From: VRUE01 sp963824215
Lineage (GTDB): Bacteria; Actinomycetota; Thermoleophilia; Solirubrobacterales; 70-9
Assembly (NCBI GenBank): GCA_963824215.1
Contig: CAWGOE010000001.1
Coordinates: 682,001 to 746,000, forward strand
DNA: 64,000 nt
Reading direction: 5' to 3'
Part shown: positions 1 through 8,208 of the stretch, one piece after another
Layout: the number at the start of each line of letters is the position of its first letter
Numbering within the stretch: the first letter of the stretch is position 1
The notes under the pieces: model-generated
Databases searched by the model: none
Told to the model about the DNA's origin: nothing
Seen by the model: the letters and a program-made list of their open reading frames with translations, nothing else
Translations under genes and position numbers: made by a program

Positions 1-642
1 CCCTTGCCCAGGAGGGCTTCGAGGTGACCCCGGCTGCCGATGGTGACGAGGCGGCGGAGCGGGTTGGCGACGGCATTCCCTACGACCTCCTGATCCTCGA
101 CATCATGATGCCGGGGGCGAGCGGGCTCGACATCTGCCGCGACGTGCGCGCGCGCAGCGCCGTTCCGATCATCCTGCTCACCGCCAAGGACGCTGAGGTC
201 GACAAGGTGGTCGGGCTCGAGGTCGGCGCTGATGACTACGTCACCAAGCCTTTCTCGGTGCGCGAGCTGCTCGGCCGCGTGCGTGCCCAGCTGCGCCGCC
301 GTGCAGCTCGACCGCGCGCCGCTCTCCCAGGCGGTCAAAGTCGAGGCCGGCCCGGTCGCGATCGACCTCGTCCGCCACGTCGCCACAGTGCGCGGCGAGC
401 CGGTCAACCTGACCCGCTCCGAGTTCCAGCTGCTGCGCCTCCTGGTCGGTCGCGCCGGTGAGGTCTTCCCCCGCCGCCAGATCATGGAGGAGCTATGGCA
501 GACCGAGTTCGACGGCGACGAGCGCGCCTGCGACGTCCATATCTCCAACCTGCGTCAGAAGGTCGAGCGCGATCCGCAGAACCCTGAGCTGGTTCTGACG
601 GTGCGCGGCGTCGGCTACAAGTTCGAAGCCGGCGGCGGCTGA
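1..642 (+). pseudogene. OmpR/PhoB-type response regulator, cut by the window edge and frameshifted
   Basis: The reading frame enters from the left edge. It encodes a receiver domain with the phospho-acceptor Asp in LILDIMMPG and the conserved Lys in DDYVTKPF. A winged-helix DNA-binding domain follows (NLTRSEFQLLRLL to VRGVGYKFE), ending at TGA 640-642. The two halves are in different frames: the receiver is read through about 300 and the DNA-binding domain from about 301. Skipping one base in the run cgccgccg near 294-302 joins them, in the inter-domain linker. The family is a two-component transcription regulator acting on DNA in the cytoplasm. The break may be a true mutation or a sequencing indel. 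No sensor kinase is visible in the window. Confidence 0.8.
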
Positions 643-655
643 ATAGGCTCTAGCT

Positions 656-859
656 ATGGAGCTGAACCCCAGCGCGAGCGCGGACGAGGCGGCGGCGATC
701 GCCGCCGCGGTCGCCCGATTTGAGGCGGAGACGGCGCCGGTGGAGACAGCAGACGGGGAGGCGGTGACCCCGTGGCAGCGGGCGGCGCTGGTCGAGGGAG
801 TCGGCGCGAAGGGCATCGTTCAGAAGCATCTAGAAGGAGGATCGCAATGGCTGTCGTGA
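656..859 (+). CDS. small protein, weakly like carboxylase epsilon/OadG-type subunits
   Basis: A 67-residue ORF starts 13 nt after the response regulator stop and overlaps the dodecin start by 13 nt. It has a helical acidic N-terminal segment (ADEAAAIAAAVARFEAET) and a PWQRAALVEGVG motif. This arrangement (NP followed by an Ala/Glu-rich helix, then a W-R-A motif) resembles the small epsilon-like subunits of actinobacterial acyl-CoA carboxylases, but no carboxylase beta subunit lies next to it. The carboxylase alpha gene is 16 kb away. Coding character is plausible; the function is a guess. Confidence 0.45.
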   Translation: MELNPSASADEAAAIAAAVARFEAETAPVETADGEAVTPWQRAALVEGVGAKGIVQKHLEGGSQWLS

Positions 860-1056
860 AGATCATCGAGCTGGTCGGTAGCTCAAAGACGTCCACCGAC
901 GACGCGGCGAAACAAGCTCTGGCGCAAGCCCAGGGCACGCTGCGCAACGTGCGCGCCGTCGACATCGTCTCGACCGGGATCCGGGGCGAGAACCTGGACG
1001 AGTACCGCGCCCACGTCCGGGTTGCCTTCTTGGTCGAGGGGACCGAGGTCGACTAG
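847..1056 (+). CDS. dodecin family flavin-binding protein
   Basis: This 69-residue protein has the dodecin fold signature: MAVVKIIELVGSS, then TDDAAKQALAQA and a VDIVSTGIRGENLDEYRAHVRV strand region. Dodecins form hollow 12-mers that bind and buffer flavins in the cytoplasm. The start at 847 is set by a strong Shine-Dalgarno (aaggagg at 833-839), although an in-frame upstream start exists. The stop codon abuts the ATG of the rhodanese gene (TAG then ATG), so the two are probably co-translated. Confidence 0.9.
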   Translation: MAVVKIIELVGSSKTSTDDAAKQALAQAQGTLRNVRAVDIVSTGIRGENLDEYRAHVRVAFLVEGTEVD

Positions 1057-1437
1057 ATGAGCGAGGAGACACGCGAGGTCACTCGCGACGAAGCGCAGAA
1101 GCTGATCGAGGACGGCGCGCAGCTGGTCGACGTGCGCGTCGAGCACGAGTGGGACGCCGGCCACATCGGCGGGGCCAAGCACCTGCCGCTGGCCGAGTTG
1201 GCCGAGCGCACCGGAGAGATCGACAAGGACCGCCCGGTGGTCCTCTACTGCCGCGGTGGCAATCGCTCGACGATGGCAACCGATGCCCTCACCGACGCCG
1301 GCTTCGACGCAGTCAAGTTGAGCGAGGGGATCGTCGGCTGGGGCGAGGCAGACCTGCCGCTCGAGCCCGACGATGGCTACGTCGCCGAGTCGGGTGAGGC
1401 CGCGGCCATCCTCGAGGCGCGCAAGAAGTCCGCTTAG
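1057..1437 (+). CDS. rhodanese-like domain protein
   Basis: This single-domain rhodanese of 126 residues has the characteristic LVDVRVEHEWDAGHIGGAKH segment and the active-site loop CRGGNRS, in which the Cys carries a persulfide in sulfurtransferases. The protein is cytoplasmic with no signal peptide. It directly follows dodecin and precedes the sulfate-assimilation operon by about 300 bp, so a role in sulfane-sulfur handling is possible but not shown. The C-terminal 25 residues after the fold are acidic and Ala-rich. Confidence 0.9.
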   Translation: MSEETREVTRDEAQKLIEDGAQLVDVRVEHEWDAGHIGGAKHLPLAELAERTGEIDKDRPVVLYCRGGNRSTMATDALTDAGFDAVKLSEGIVGWGEADLPLEPDDGYVAESGEAAAILEARKKSA

Positions 1438-1517
1438 CGCTGAATCGGTTCAATCGCGTCACAGAGACTTTGCATTGTGCGCACCACTCGCGCGCCCGAA
1501 GCTTTTACGGTGCAACA

Positions 1518-1691
1518 ATGCACCTGATGAGAGATAGCTGGACCGACGCCAGGCTGGACGACTTCGCCGCAAACGTCTACCGGCGACTCGATGGGGTTGA
1601 AGCAGAGCTGAAGGCTCTGAATCGCACCCTGCTGCAGGTCGGCGGCGGGGTGATCGCCGCGCTTCTGGGTATCCTCGCAACCCAGCTCTGA
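1518..1691 (+). CDS. small membrane-anchored protein, unknown function
   Basis: The ORF gives 57 residues from ATG 1518 (54 from ATG 1527, MRDSWTDARL). It consists of a short charged amphipathic helix (RLDDFAANVYRRLDGVEAELKALNRT) followed by one C-terminal transmembrane segment (VGGGVIAALLGILATQL). Similar coiled-coil plus single-TM miniproteins are common in this group of actinobacteria. I know of no assigned function. No clear Shine-Dalgarno is seen, so the exact start is uncertain. Confidence 0.55.
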   Translation: MHLMRDSWTDARLDDFAANVYRRLDGVEAELKALNRTLLQVGGGVIAALLGILATQL

Positions 1692-1722
1692 GCTAAATAC
1701 CCTAATCCCTGTCAGGTTTTGC

Positions 1723-1728
1723 TATTTT
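1723..1728 (+). promoter_or_regulatory. probable -10 box of the sulfate assimilation operon
   Basis: TATTTT lies exactly 7 nt upstream of the GTG at 1736, so transcription would begin at the start codon and give a leaderless mRNA. No Shine-Dalgarno precedes that GTG. The -35 region is not convincing. Confidence 0.45.
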
Positions 1729-1735
1729 CTCCTTC

Positions 1736-3577
1736 GTGGAGGTAGTCGTAGACCAGGACAAGCAGCAGCGCGGCAAGGGCCGCACGGGCACGCTCGAGAA
1801 CCCCGAGACCTACGAGAACGTGCCCGGGAACGTGATCCCGATAATCGAGCGCGAGTTCGACGACTTCGACAACGAAGCCGAGGACTTCCTCGCCGGCAAG
1901 ATGGCCGAAGAGCAGTTCATCGGCTTCCGCCTCAAACAGGGCGTCTACGGTCAGCGCCAGCCCGACGTGCAGATGGTCCGCGTCAAGCTCCCCTTCGGCG
2001 GCGTCACCCCGGAGCAGATGGAGACCTTCGCCACCGTGGTCGAGAAGTGGGCCCCGCTGAACAAGGGCCACATCACGACCCGCCAGAACATCCAGATCCA
2101 CCACGTGCCGCTGCGCGACATGGAGTCCCTGCTGCGCGAAATCGCCGAGGTCGACCTCTCTTCGCGCGAGGGCTGCGGCAACACGGTGCGCAACGTCACC
2201 GGCGACCCCTGGGCCGGCGTCGCCGCCGACGAGATCTTCGACCCGACTCCCTACGCCGGCGCCTACGTCCGCTACTTCGTCCGCCACCCGACGACGCAGC
2301 TGATGCCGCGCAAGATCAAGACCGCCTTCACCGGCTCCGACGAGGACCGGGCGATCACCGGCATCCACGACATCGCCTTCCTCAGCCGCGAAAGGGACGG
2401 GGTCAAGGGCTTCGAGGTCCGCGTCGGCGGCGGCACCTCGATCATGGCCCGCGTCGCGCCGACTCTCTATGAGTTCGTCGAGGCCGACAACGGCGACTAC
2501 CTCAAGGTCTCCGAGGCCGTGCTGCGCATCTTCGACCGCCAGGAGTGGCTGCGCGTCAACCGCGCCCGCGCCCGGATCAAGGTCCTGATCGACAAGATCG
2601 GCATCGACGCCTTCCGCGAGCAGGTTGAGGAGGAGCTGCAGGGCGACTGGGTTTCCGAGCGCGACTTCGACGCCGAGCTGGTCGAGCGCCTGCGCTTCGA
2701 CGACGAGGAGGAAGAGAAGGCCCCTGAGCTTCCGCCCACCCCTGCCTCGCCCAACGGAGATCGCTCCGAGTTCGACCGCTTCCTCCAGGGCAACGTGCAG
2801 CCGCAGCGCCAGGACGGCTTCGTCGCGGTCGAGGTCAAGATCGAGCGCGGTGACCTTACGCCGGAGCAGTTCCGTGGCCTGGCCGCGATCATGCGCGAGT
2901 TCACCGGCGGCTACGCGCGCAGCACCGTGCAGCAGAACTTGGTTCTTCGCTGGGTCCGCGACGAGTCGCTGTATGAGGTCTGGGGCCGGCTCAAGGAGCT
3001 CGGTCTGGCTGAGCCCGGCGCCCGCGAGATCACCGACGTGGTCAGCTGCCCCGGCACCGACAGCTGCAAACTCGGCATCACCAGCTCGATGGGCCTCAAC
3101 CGCGCGATCAAGCAGCGGGTCGAGGAGATGGAGATCGGCGACGAGCTGACCCGCAAGATCCACATCAAGATGAGCGGCTGCCCCAACGGCTGCAGCCAGC
3201 ACCACATCGCCAACATCGGCTTCTACGGCGCCTCGCTGAAAGTCGGCGGCCGCCAGGTGCCCGCTTACATCCCGCACATCGGCGGCAAATACGAGGGCGG
3301 CGAGGTGATCTTCGGCACGCGGCTGAAATCGCGCCTGCCTGCCAAGCGTGTCCCCGAGGCCGTACAGCGCTGGATCGAGCTGTATGAGGGCGAGCGCAGC
3401 GAGGGCGAGGAGTTCAACGACTTCGCCGAGCGGGTCGGCGCCACGCGCTTCGAAGAGATCGTCAAGGAGCTGACCCTGCCTGCTGAGTTCAGCCTCGAGA
3501 CGATGCAGCAGTTCATCGATTGGAATCGCTCCAGCCCCTACAAAGTGGAGCGGGGCGAGGGCGAGTGCGCGATATGA
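1736..3577 (+). CDS. sir: ferredoxin-dependent sulfite (or nitrite) reductase
   Basis: This 613-residue siroheme/[4Fe-4S] reductase probably reduces sulfite to sulfide with electrons from ferredoxin. It contains two ferredoxin-like half domains with siroheme-binding repeats. The cofactor motif is CPGTDSCKLG near residue 440, followed by SGCPNGCSQHH about 40 residues later, supplying the four Cys that bridge cluster and siroheme. The GVYGQRQ and GCGNTVRN segments match places where the actinobacterial SirA family can carry a Tyr-Cys crosslink. It is the first gene of the sulfate assimilation operon, and its stop overlaps the APS reductase start (ATGA). The genomic context favours sulfite over nitrite as substrate. 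Confidence 0.92.
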   Translation: MEVVVDQDKQQRGKGRTGTLENPETYENVPGNVIPIIEREFDDFDNEAEDFLAGKMAEEQFIGFRLKQGVYGQRQPDVQMVRVKLPFGGVTPEQMETFATVVEKWAPLNKGHITTRQNIQIHHVPLRDMESLLREIAEVDLSSREGCGNTVRNVTGDPWAGVAADEIFDPTPYAGAYVRYFVRHPTTQLMPRKIKTAFTGSDEDRAITGIHDIAFLSRERDGVKGFEVRVGGGTSIMARVAPTLYEFVEADNGDYLKVSEAVLRIFDRQEWLRVNRARARIKVLIDKIGIDAFREQVEEELQGDWVSERDFDAELVERLRFDDEEEEKAPELPPTPASPNGDRSEFDRFLQGNVQPQRQDGFVAVEVKIERGDLTPEQFRGLAAIMREFTGGYARSTVQQNLVLRWVRDESLYEVWGRLKELGLAEPGAREITDVVSCPGTDSCKLGITSSMGLNRAIKQRVEEMEIGDELTRKIHIKMSGCPNGCSQHHIANIGFYGASLKVGGRQVPAYIPHIGGKYEGGEVIFGTRLKSRLPAKRVPEAVQRWIELYEGERSEGEEFNDFAERVGATRFEEIVKELTLPAEFSLETMQQFIDWNRSSPYKVERGEGECAI

Positions 3578-4275
3578 ACCCCGTTGCCACCGCCACCATC
3601 CCGGAGATCGATGCCGAGGAGGTCGCCGCTCGCCTCGAGGAGCGCGGTGCCACCGAGGCGATCGAGTGGATGTTCGAGACCTTTGGCCAGAGCCACTACA
3701 TCGCCTGCTCGTTTCAGAAAACGAGCGCGGTGACGGCCCACCTGGCCAGCCAGATCAACTCTGAGGCGCGCTTCTTCTACCTCGATACCGATGTTCTCTT
3801 CCCGGAGACCTACGAGACGCGCGACAAACTGGCCGAGCACCTCGGGGTTGAGTTCGACCGCTTCCACAACCTGACGCTGGAGGAGCAGGCGGCGAAGTTC
3901 GGCGACGAGCTTTGGAAGAGTGATCCCGACGCCTGCTGCGGTCTGCGCAAGGTTGAGCCGATGCGTCGCGCCCTTTCTTCCGTAGACTGCTGGCTCGCCG
4001 GCGTCCGCCGTGAGGACTCCAAGAGTCGCGCCAAGACCCCCAAGTTCAACTGGGATAAGCGATTCGATCTATGGAAGCTGAACCCGATCGCGGACTGGTC
4101 CGAGCGCGACGTCTGGAACTACATCCGTGAGCACCATCTCCCGTACAACCCACTGCACGATCAGGGCTACCCCTCGATCGGCTGCACCCATTGCACCAAG
4201 CCGGTCGGGCCTGGCGGCTCGCCGCGCGCCGGTCGCTGGGCGGGTCTCGAGAAGACCGAGTGCGGGATTAACTAG
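3574..4275 (+). CDS. cysH: assimilatory adenylylsulfate (APS) reductase
   Basis: This 233-residue member of the CysH family reduces APS to sulfite with thioredoxin. It has the PP-loop-like nucleotide-binding N-terminal half (IACSFQKTSAVTAHL). It also carries the two Cys pairs that bind a [4Fe-4S] cluster: CC in DACCGLRK and CxxC in GCTHC. The catalytic Cys is in the C-terminal ECGIN. The cluster-bearing type uses APS rather than PAPS. ATG 3574 overlaps the sulfite reductase TGA, so it is preferred over the longer in-frame start. A 69-nt gap separates it from the ATP sulfurylase gene. Confidence 0.93.
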   Translation: MNPVATATIPEIDAEEVAARLEERGATEAIEWMFETFGQSHYIACSFQKTSAVTAHLASQINSEARFFYLDTDVLFPETYETRDKLAEHLGVEFDRFHNLTLEEQAAKFGDELWKSDPDACCGLRKVEPMRRALSSVDCWLAGVRREDSKSRAKTPKFNWDKRFDLWKLNPIADWSERDVWNYIREHHLPYNPLHDQGYPSIGCTHCTKPVGPGGSPRAGRWAGLEKTECGIN

Positions 4276-4344
4276 CGGCTCCCACGCGCGACGCCGACCT
4301 ACTTTCTGCCCCTGAACTCCCCGAACGATTGGTGATACCCCCGC

Positions 4345-5421
4345 ATGAGCGAGACGATGACTGAGCTTTCCCTGACCCTTGACGAGCGCCACACGGCCGA
4401 CTTCGAGATGATCGGCAACGGCGGCTTCGCGCCGCTGACCGGCTTCCAGGGCTCCGCCGACTGGGAGCGGGTTTGCGCCGAGATGCGCACCGCCGACGGT
4501 GAGTACTGGCCGATCCCGATCACCCTGGCGACCGACCTCGAGTGCGAGGTCGGCGACACCGTTGCCCTCTCCAGCGACGAAGGCAAGCCGCTGGGCCGGA
4601 TCCGGGTTGAGGAGATCTGGGAGCGCGACGCCAAAAGCGAGGCGGAGCGCGTCTACGGCACCACTGACGAGGCCCACCCGGGCGTCGCCGCGATCTACGA
4701 GGAGGGCAGCCGCTGTATCGCCGGCCCGATCGAGGTCGACGCGCTGCCCGACCACGAGGACGCCTTCATGCGGCGCTACAAGACGCCGGCCGAGCACAAA
4801 GCCGACTTCGAGGCGCGCGGCTGGAAGAAGATCGTCGCCTTCCAGACCCGCAACCCGATCCACCGCGCCCACGAGTACCTGACCAAGGCGGCGCTGGAGA
4901 CCTGCGACGGGCTCTTCATCCACCCGCTGATCGGCAAGACCAAGGCCGGCGACATCCCCGCCGACGTGCGCATGCGCTGCTACGAGGTGCTGATGGAGAA
5001 GTACTACCCCGAGGACCGCGTCGTCCTGGGCGTGAAGCCGGCGAAGATGCACTACGCCGGTCCGCGCGAGGCCGTCCTGCACGCGATCGTCCGCCGCAAC
5101 TACGGGGCCACCCACTTCATCGTCGGCCGCGATCACGCCGGTGCGGGTGACTACTACGGCACCTACGACGCGCAGAAGATCTTCGAGGAGATCGACATCG
5201 ACGAGCTCGGCATCGAGCCGCTGATGTTCGAGCACACCTTCTGGTGCAACGAGTGCGAGGGCCTGGCCTCGAACAAGACCTGCCCCCACGACCAGGAGGC
5301 GCACCTCTTCCTCTCAGGAACCAAGGTCCGCGAGATGCTCGGCAACGGCGAAAGGCCGCCGCACGAGTTCTCACGCGACGAGGTCGCCGACATACTCATC
5401 GACGCTTACAAGGAGGACTGA
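4345..5421 (+). CDS. sat: sulfate adenylyltransferase (ATP sulfurylase, homomeric type)
   Basis: This 358-residue enzyme makes APS from sulfate and ATP. It has the QTRNPIHRAHEY nucleotide-binding motif and the GRDHAGAGDYYG motif. A C-terminal segment, FWCNECEGLASNKTCPHD, contains four Cys/His residues that may bind zinc as in dissimilatory-type Sat. This is the single-chain Sat family, not the CysDN heterodimer. It follows APS reductase and is 7 nt upstream of cysC. Confidence 0.95.
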   Translation: MSETMTELSLTLDERHTADFEMIGNGGFAPLTGFQGSADWERVCAEMRTADGEYWPIPITLATDLECEVGDTVALSSDEGKPLGRIRVEEIWERDAKSEAERVYGTTDEAHPGVAAIYEEGSRCIAGPIEVDALPDHEDAFMRRYKTPAEHKADFEARGWKKIVAFQTRNPIHRAHEYLTKAALETCDGLFIHPLIGKTKAGDIPADVRMRCYEVLMEKYYPEDRVVLGVKPAKMHYAGPREAVLHAIVRRNYGATHFIVGRDHAGAGDYYGTYDAQKIFEEIDIDELGIEPLMFEHTFWCNECEGLASNKTCPHDQEAHLFLSGTKVREMLGNGERPPHEFSRDEVADILIDAYKED

Positions 5422-5428
5422 CGTACCG

Positions 5429-5983
5429 ATGGCTGACGAGAAAGGCTTCACCCTCTGGTTCACCGGGCTCTCCGGGGCCGGCAAGACGACCATTTCCGGG
5501 CTGCTCGAGACCGAGCTGCGCGCGCGCGGCTCGAAGCTGGAGATCCTCGACGGCGACATCGTCCGCGAAAACCTCTCGAAAGGCCTCGGCTTCTCGAAGG
5601 AGGACCGCGACATCAACATCCGCCGGATCGCCTTCGTCGCTGACCTGCTCAGCCGCAACGGCGTGCCGGTGATCACCGCGGCGATCTCCCCCTATGCGGA
5701 GATCCGCGACGAGGCGCACGAGCTGATGGGCGACCGCTTCATCGAGGTATATGTCAAGGCTTCGGTCGACACCTGCGCCGAGCGCGACGTCAAGGGGCTC
5801 TACGCGAAAGCCTTTTCCGGCGAGATCAAAGAATTCACCGGCGTCTCCGATCCCTACGAGATTCCCGAGAATCCCGCCTGGGTCTGCGACACCGAAAACG
5901 AGACTCCCGAGGAGTCGGCGCAGAAGCTGCTTGAGTACCTCGAGTCGCGGGACCTGATTCCTGCCTCGCCTGTAGCTGCTTAG
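5429..5983 (+). CDS. cysC: adenylylsulfate kinase
   Basis: This 184-residue APS kinase phosphorylates APS to PAPS. It has the Walker A motif FTGLSGAGKTT at the N-terminus, the DGDIVRENL segment and a C-terminal lid. The start ATG 5429 is preceded by aaggagga 10-18 nt upstream. Because the operon's reductase is the APS-using type, the PAPS made here is probably for sulfation reactions or regulation rather than reduction. It is the last gene of the operon, followed by an inverted-repeat element. Confidence 0.95.
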   Translation: MADEKGFTLWFTGLSGAGKTTISGLLETELRARGSKLEILDGDIVRENLSKGLGFSKEDRDINIRRIAFVADLLSRNGVPVITAAISPYAEIRDEAHELMGDRFIEVYVKASVDTCAERDVKGLYAKAFSGEIKEFTGVSDPYEIPENPAWVCDTENETPEESAQKLLEYLESRDLIPASPVAA

Positions 5984-5999
5984 GGACGAATCGCGGTGG

Positions 6000-6096
6000 G
6001 GGAGGGGGCGGGATGCCCCTCCTCCGGAACCCGCGCCCGCACTTGCCGTAGGGATCGGGGTTTTGCGGCTCACAAGTTCCGGCGGAGGGGCATCCC
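6000..6096. repeat. long inverted-repeat element between cysC and the NHL gene
   Basis: Two perfectly complementary 23-bp arms (6000-6022 and 6074-6096) enclose about 50 nt, and the loop carries a second nested pair (ccggaac/gttccgg). It could act as a terminator for the sulfate operon, but it lacks a T-tract. It belongs to a set of similar GC-rich intergenic elements in this window (compare 18881-19001 and 33628-33690, which share a ggacggggtg-type arm). Confidence 0.8.
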
Positions 6097-6122
6097 GCCC
6101 CCTCCCTATGGGTCCGTCTCCC

Positions 6123-6150
6123 TTGACGTATTCAGTCGATTCCCTAATGT
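6123..6150 (+). promoter_or_regulatory. sigma-70-like promoter of the NHL-repeat gene
   Basis: TTGACG (6123-6128) and TAATGT (6145-6150) are separated by 16 bp. The -10 box ends 7 nt before GTG 6158, which implies a leaderless transcript starting at that codon. Confidence 0.6.
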
Positions 6151-6157
6151 GCGGCGC

Positions 6158-7768
6158 GTGAGCAGGGGAATTCGAGCCGCGCTTCTTGCGGTAGCTGTCT
6201 TAGGAGTGCTGGCGTTCCCTGGGAGCGCGATGGCGTTTGGGCCGCTTTCTGGCTTTGGCACGTTCGGGGCGGGGGCGGCTGGGGAGATTGAAGGGATGCG
6301 GGGGATTGCGATTGGGGCTGATGGCTCCGCTTACGTCTCGGACGTCGGCAACTTTCGCATCGACGTCTTCGCTTCCGATGGCACGTTCGTCCGGGCGTTT
6401 GGCGAGGACGTGAATCCCGGTGGGGGTGACGTATGCACGACCGCCAGCGGCTGCCAGGAAGGTCTGGATGGAGAAGGTGCCGGCGCGATGAACGAGCCCC
6501 AGGGCTTGGCTTTCGGTCCTGAAGGCAACCTCTTCGTTGCCGACAAAAAAAACAACCGCATCGACGTCTTTTCTCCTGATGGCGCTTTCCTCCGGGCATT
6601 CGGCAAAGACGTCAACACCGGTCCCGGTGATCCCGACGTCTGCACGACCGAATGCGAGCCGGGCGATTCGACCGGTGTGGCCGGGGCGATGGACGGACCG
6701 ACTGGGATCACCGCTGATGCCGGTGCCCTCTATGTCTCCGACTACGGCAACGGCCGCATCGACGTGTTCGCCCCCGATGGCACCTTCCTGCGCGCTTTTG
6801 GCAAAGACGTCAACACCGGCCCCGGTGATCCCGATGTCTGCACGACCGAATGCAAAGGGGCCGAAGTGGGCGGTTCGGCAGGCATGATGCGGCTTCCGCG
6901 TGCCGTCGCGGTCGCGCCTGGCAACCAGATCATGGTCGCGGACACGGAAAACCAACGCATCGACATCTTCTCTACTGCTGGTGTTTTTATCCGCGCCTTC
7001 GGCAAAGATGTGAAACCGGGGGGCGGCAACATCTGCACGACCGCCACCGGATGCGTGGAAGGCACGATCGGGACTGCGGCGGGCGCCCTGGCATATCCCA
7101 GCGGGGTCACGGCTGGCGCCGCCGGCAACCTCTACGTCGCCGAGTTGAACAACAACCGCGTCAGCGAGTTCACCATCGACGGCACCTTCGTTCGTGCCTT
7201 CGGCGAGGGTGTCGACACCGGCGCCGCAGCCTTCCAGATCTGCACTGCGGCGAGCGGGTGCCAGCAGGGGGTGGTGGCCGGGACGGTTGCGGGGGCGACG
7301 CCGGAGCCCCAGGGCCTGGCGGTGGACTGCCGGGGAACCCTCTACGTGACCGAGGAGCTCGCCGGCTTCGCCCGGGTCGAGCGCTTCGGTGAGCCGGGGA
7401 CGGCGCTGCCGCCCTGCGTGGACCCAGCGCCGCCTTCCATAAAAGTGTCGCTGATCCCCTTCGTCAGAGTCTCGAACAGGATCCGTTTCAACGGGCTGAA
7501 GCTGAACCGCGGGAACGGCACGGCCGTCCTCTTCGTCAGAGTTCCAGGCTCGGGCCGGGTGATCCTCAAGGGACGAGGAGTGCGCCGATTGTCACGGGGA
7601 GCGCCACGGGCCAAGGTCGTTCGCCTGCCGATCAAGCCCAAGGTGAGGCTGAAGCGCTTCGTCAAGAGGCACGGCAAGGGGCGGATCCGGGTCGAGGTGA
7701 CCTTTCGGCCGGTCGGTGGGGAGCCGCGGACGATCGAAAAAGCGATCGTCTTGCGGCGGAAAAGGTGA
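6158..7768 (+). CDS. secreted NHL-repeat beta-propeller protein
   Basis: The 536-residue product has an N-terminal signal peptide (AALLAVAVLGVLAFPGSAMA). Five NHL-type blades follow (for example GLAFGPEGNLFVADKKNNRIDVF). Each blade is followed by an unusual Cys-bearing loop, VCTTASGC or DVCTTEC, spaced so that the two Cys could form a disulfide per blade. The last 130 residues form a separate basic beta-rich domain, as in other extracellular propellers of this group. The start GTG 6158 is chosen because a -10 box is 7 nt upstream; GTG 6149 is an alternative. The ligand is unknown. An extracellular or surface location is inferred. Confidence 0.82.
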   Translation: MSRGIRAALLAVAVLGVLAFPGSAMAFGPLSGFGTFGAGAAGEIEGMRGIAIGADGSAYVSDVGNFRIDVFASDGTFVRAFGEDVNPGGGDVCTTASGCQEGLDGEGAGAMNEPQGLAFGPEGNLFVADKKNNRIDVFSPDGAFLRAFGKDVNTGPGDPDVCTTECEPGDSTGVAGAMDGPTGITADAGALYVSDYGNGRIDVFAPDGTFLRAFGKDVNTGPGDPDVCTTECKGAEVGGSAGMMRLPRAVAVAPGNQIMVADTENQRIDIFSTAGVFIRAFGKDVKPGGGNICTTATGCVEGTIGTAAGALAYPSGVTAGAAGNLYVAELNNNRVSEFTIDGTFVRAFGEGVDTGAAAFQICTAASGCQQGVVAGTVAGATPEPQGLAVDCRGTLYVTEELAGFARVERFGEPGTALPPCVDPAPPSIKVSLIPFVRVSNRIRFNGLKLNRGNGTAVLFVRVPGSGRVILKGRGVRRLSRGAPRAKVVRLPIKPKVRLKRFVKRHGKGRIRVEVTFRPVGGEPRTIEKAIVLRRKR

Positions 7769-7786
7769 GGGTTCAGGACCGGTGGG

Positions 7787-7878
7787 CCGGCGGGTCCTGT
7801 CACGGCAGGGGACCCACCACCCCCTGCGGTAGCTAAAGCTTCCTCGGGGGTGGTACCCCCTACCGCGCCACCCGCCGG
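7787..7878. repeat. 92-bp repeat, copy 1
   Basis: This 92-bp element has ccggcgggt/acccgccgg ends and an inner stem (ccaccaccccc/gggggtggt). It differs at only one position from the copy at 23931-24022. A third, more diverged relative at 30398-30492 shares the ends. It lies between the convergent NHL and DUF2149 genes and 3 bp from the stop of the latter. Confidence 0.9.
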
Positions 7879-7881
7879 CAG

Positions 7882-8208
7882 TTACCGAGGCTTCCTCACG
7901 ATTACCGTGCGGCCGTCATTGAGCTTGTAGATGGTGCCGATTGGCTTACCTCGGCCCACGACTTGCTCTCCTGGCTTGAGCTGGACTTCCTTGATTCGCT
8001 CGTTTTTCTTCGTGACCACGGCGTCGGCCGGACGGGTGGCCTTCTCTGCTGACTGCGAGGTCAGGGCGTTGGTCAGGTCCAGGGATGACAGGGCCGCTAG
8101 TAGAAAGGCGACGGAGAGGACTATGCCTAGGTCGAAGAGGTTGACCAGGCCGTCCAGGGGGTCGCCGGCGCGGTCGTCGCGGCTGCGGGCGCGGGCGGTG
8201 ACCTTCAT
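7882..8208 (-). CDS. DUF2149 (ExbD-like) membrane protein
   Basis: This 108-residue protein has one N-terminal transmembrane helix (LVNLFDLGIVLSVAFLLAAL) carrying an Asp, as in ExbD/TolR/MotB stators. A small soluble domain with LKPGEQVVGRGKPIGTIYKL follows. The start overlaps the stop of the ExbB-like gene (ATGA), so the two are likely made together as a channel pair. It is the last gene of the heme locus. DUF2149 partners ExbB-like proteins in some archaea and actinobacteria; that the pair energises heme import here is inference. Confidence 0.8.
   Translation of the reverse strand: MKVTARARSRDDRAGDPLDGLVNLFDLGIVLSVAFLLAALSSLDLTNALTSQSAEKATRPADAVVTKKNERIKEVQLKPGEQVVGRGKPIGTIYKLNDGRTVIVRKPR

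Noticed and set aside
24..642. Two separate genes for the receiver and the DNA-binding domain
   Set aside because: The halves overlap in different frames at the normal linker position and the second has no start site with ribosome signal, so a single frameshifted gene is simpler.
1712..3277. 521-residue ORF on the minus strand inside the sulfite reductase gene
   Set aside because: It has no recognisable domain, and the plus strand has clear siroheme and cluster motifs. Its length comes from high GC content, which lacks stop codons.
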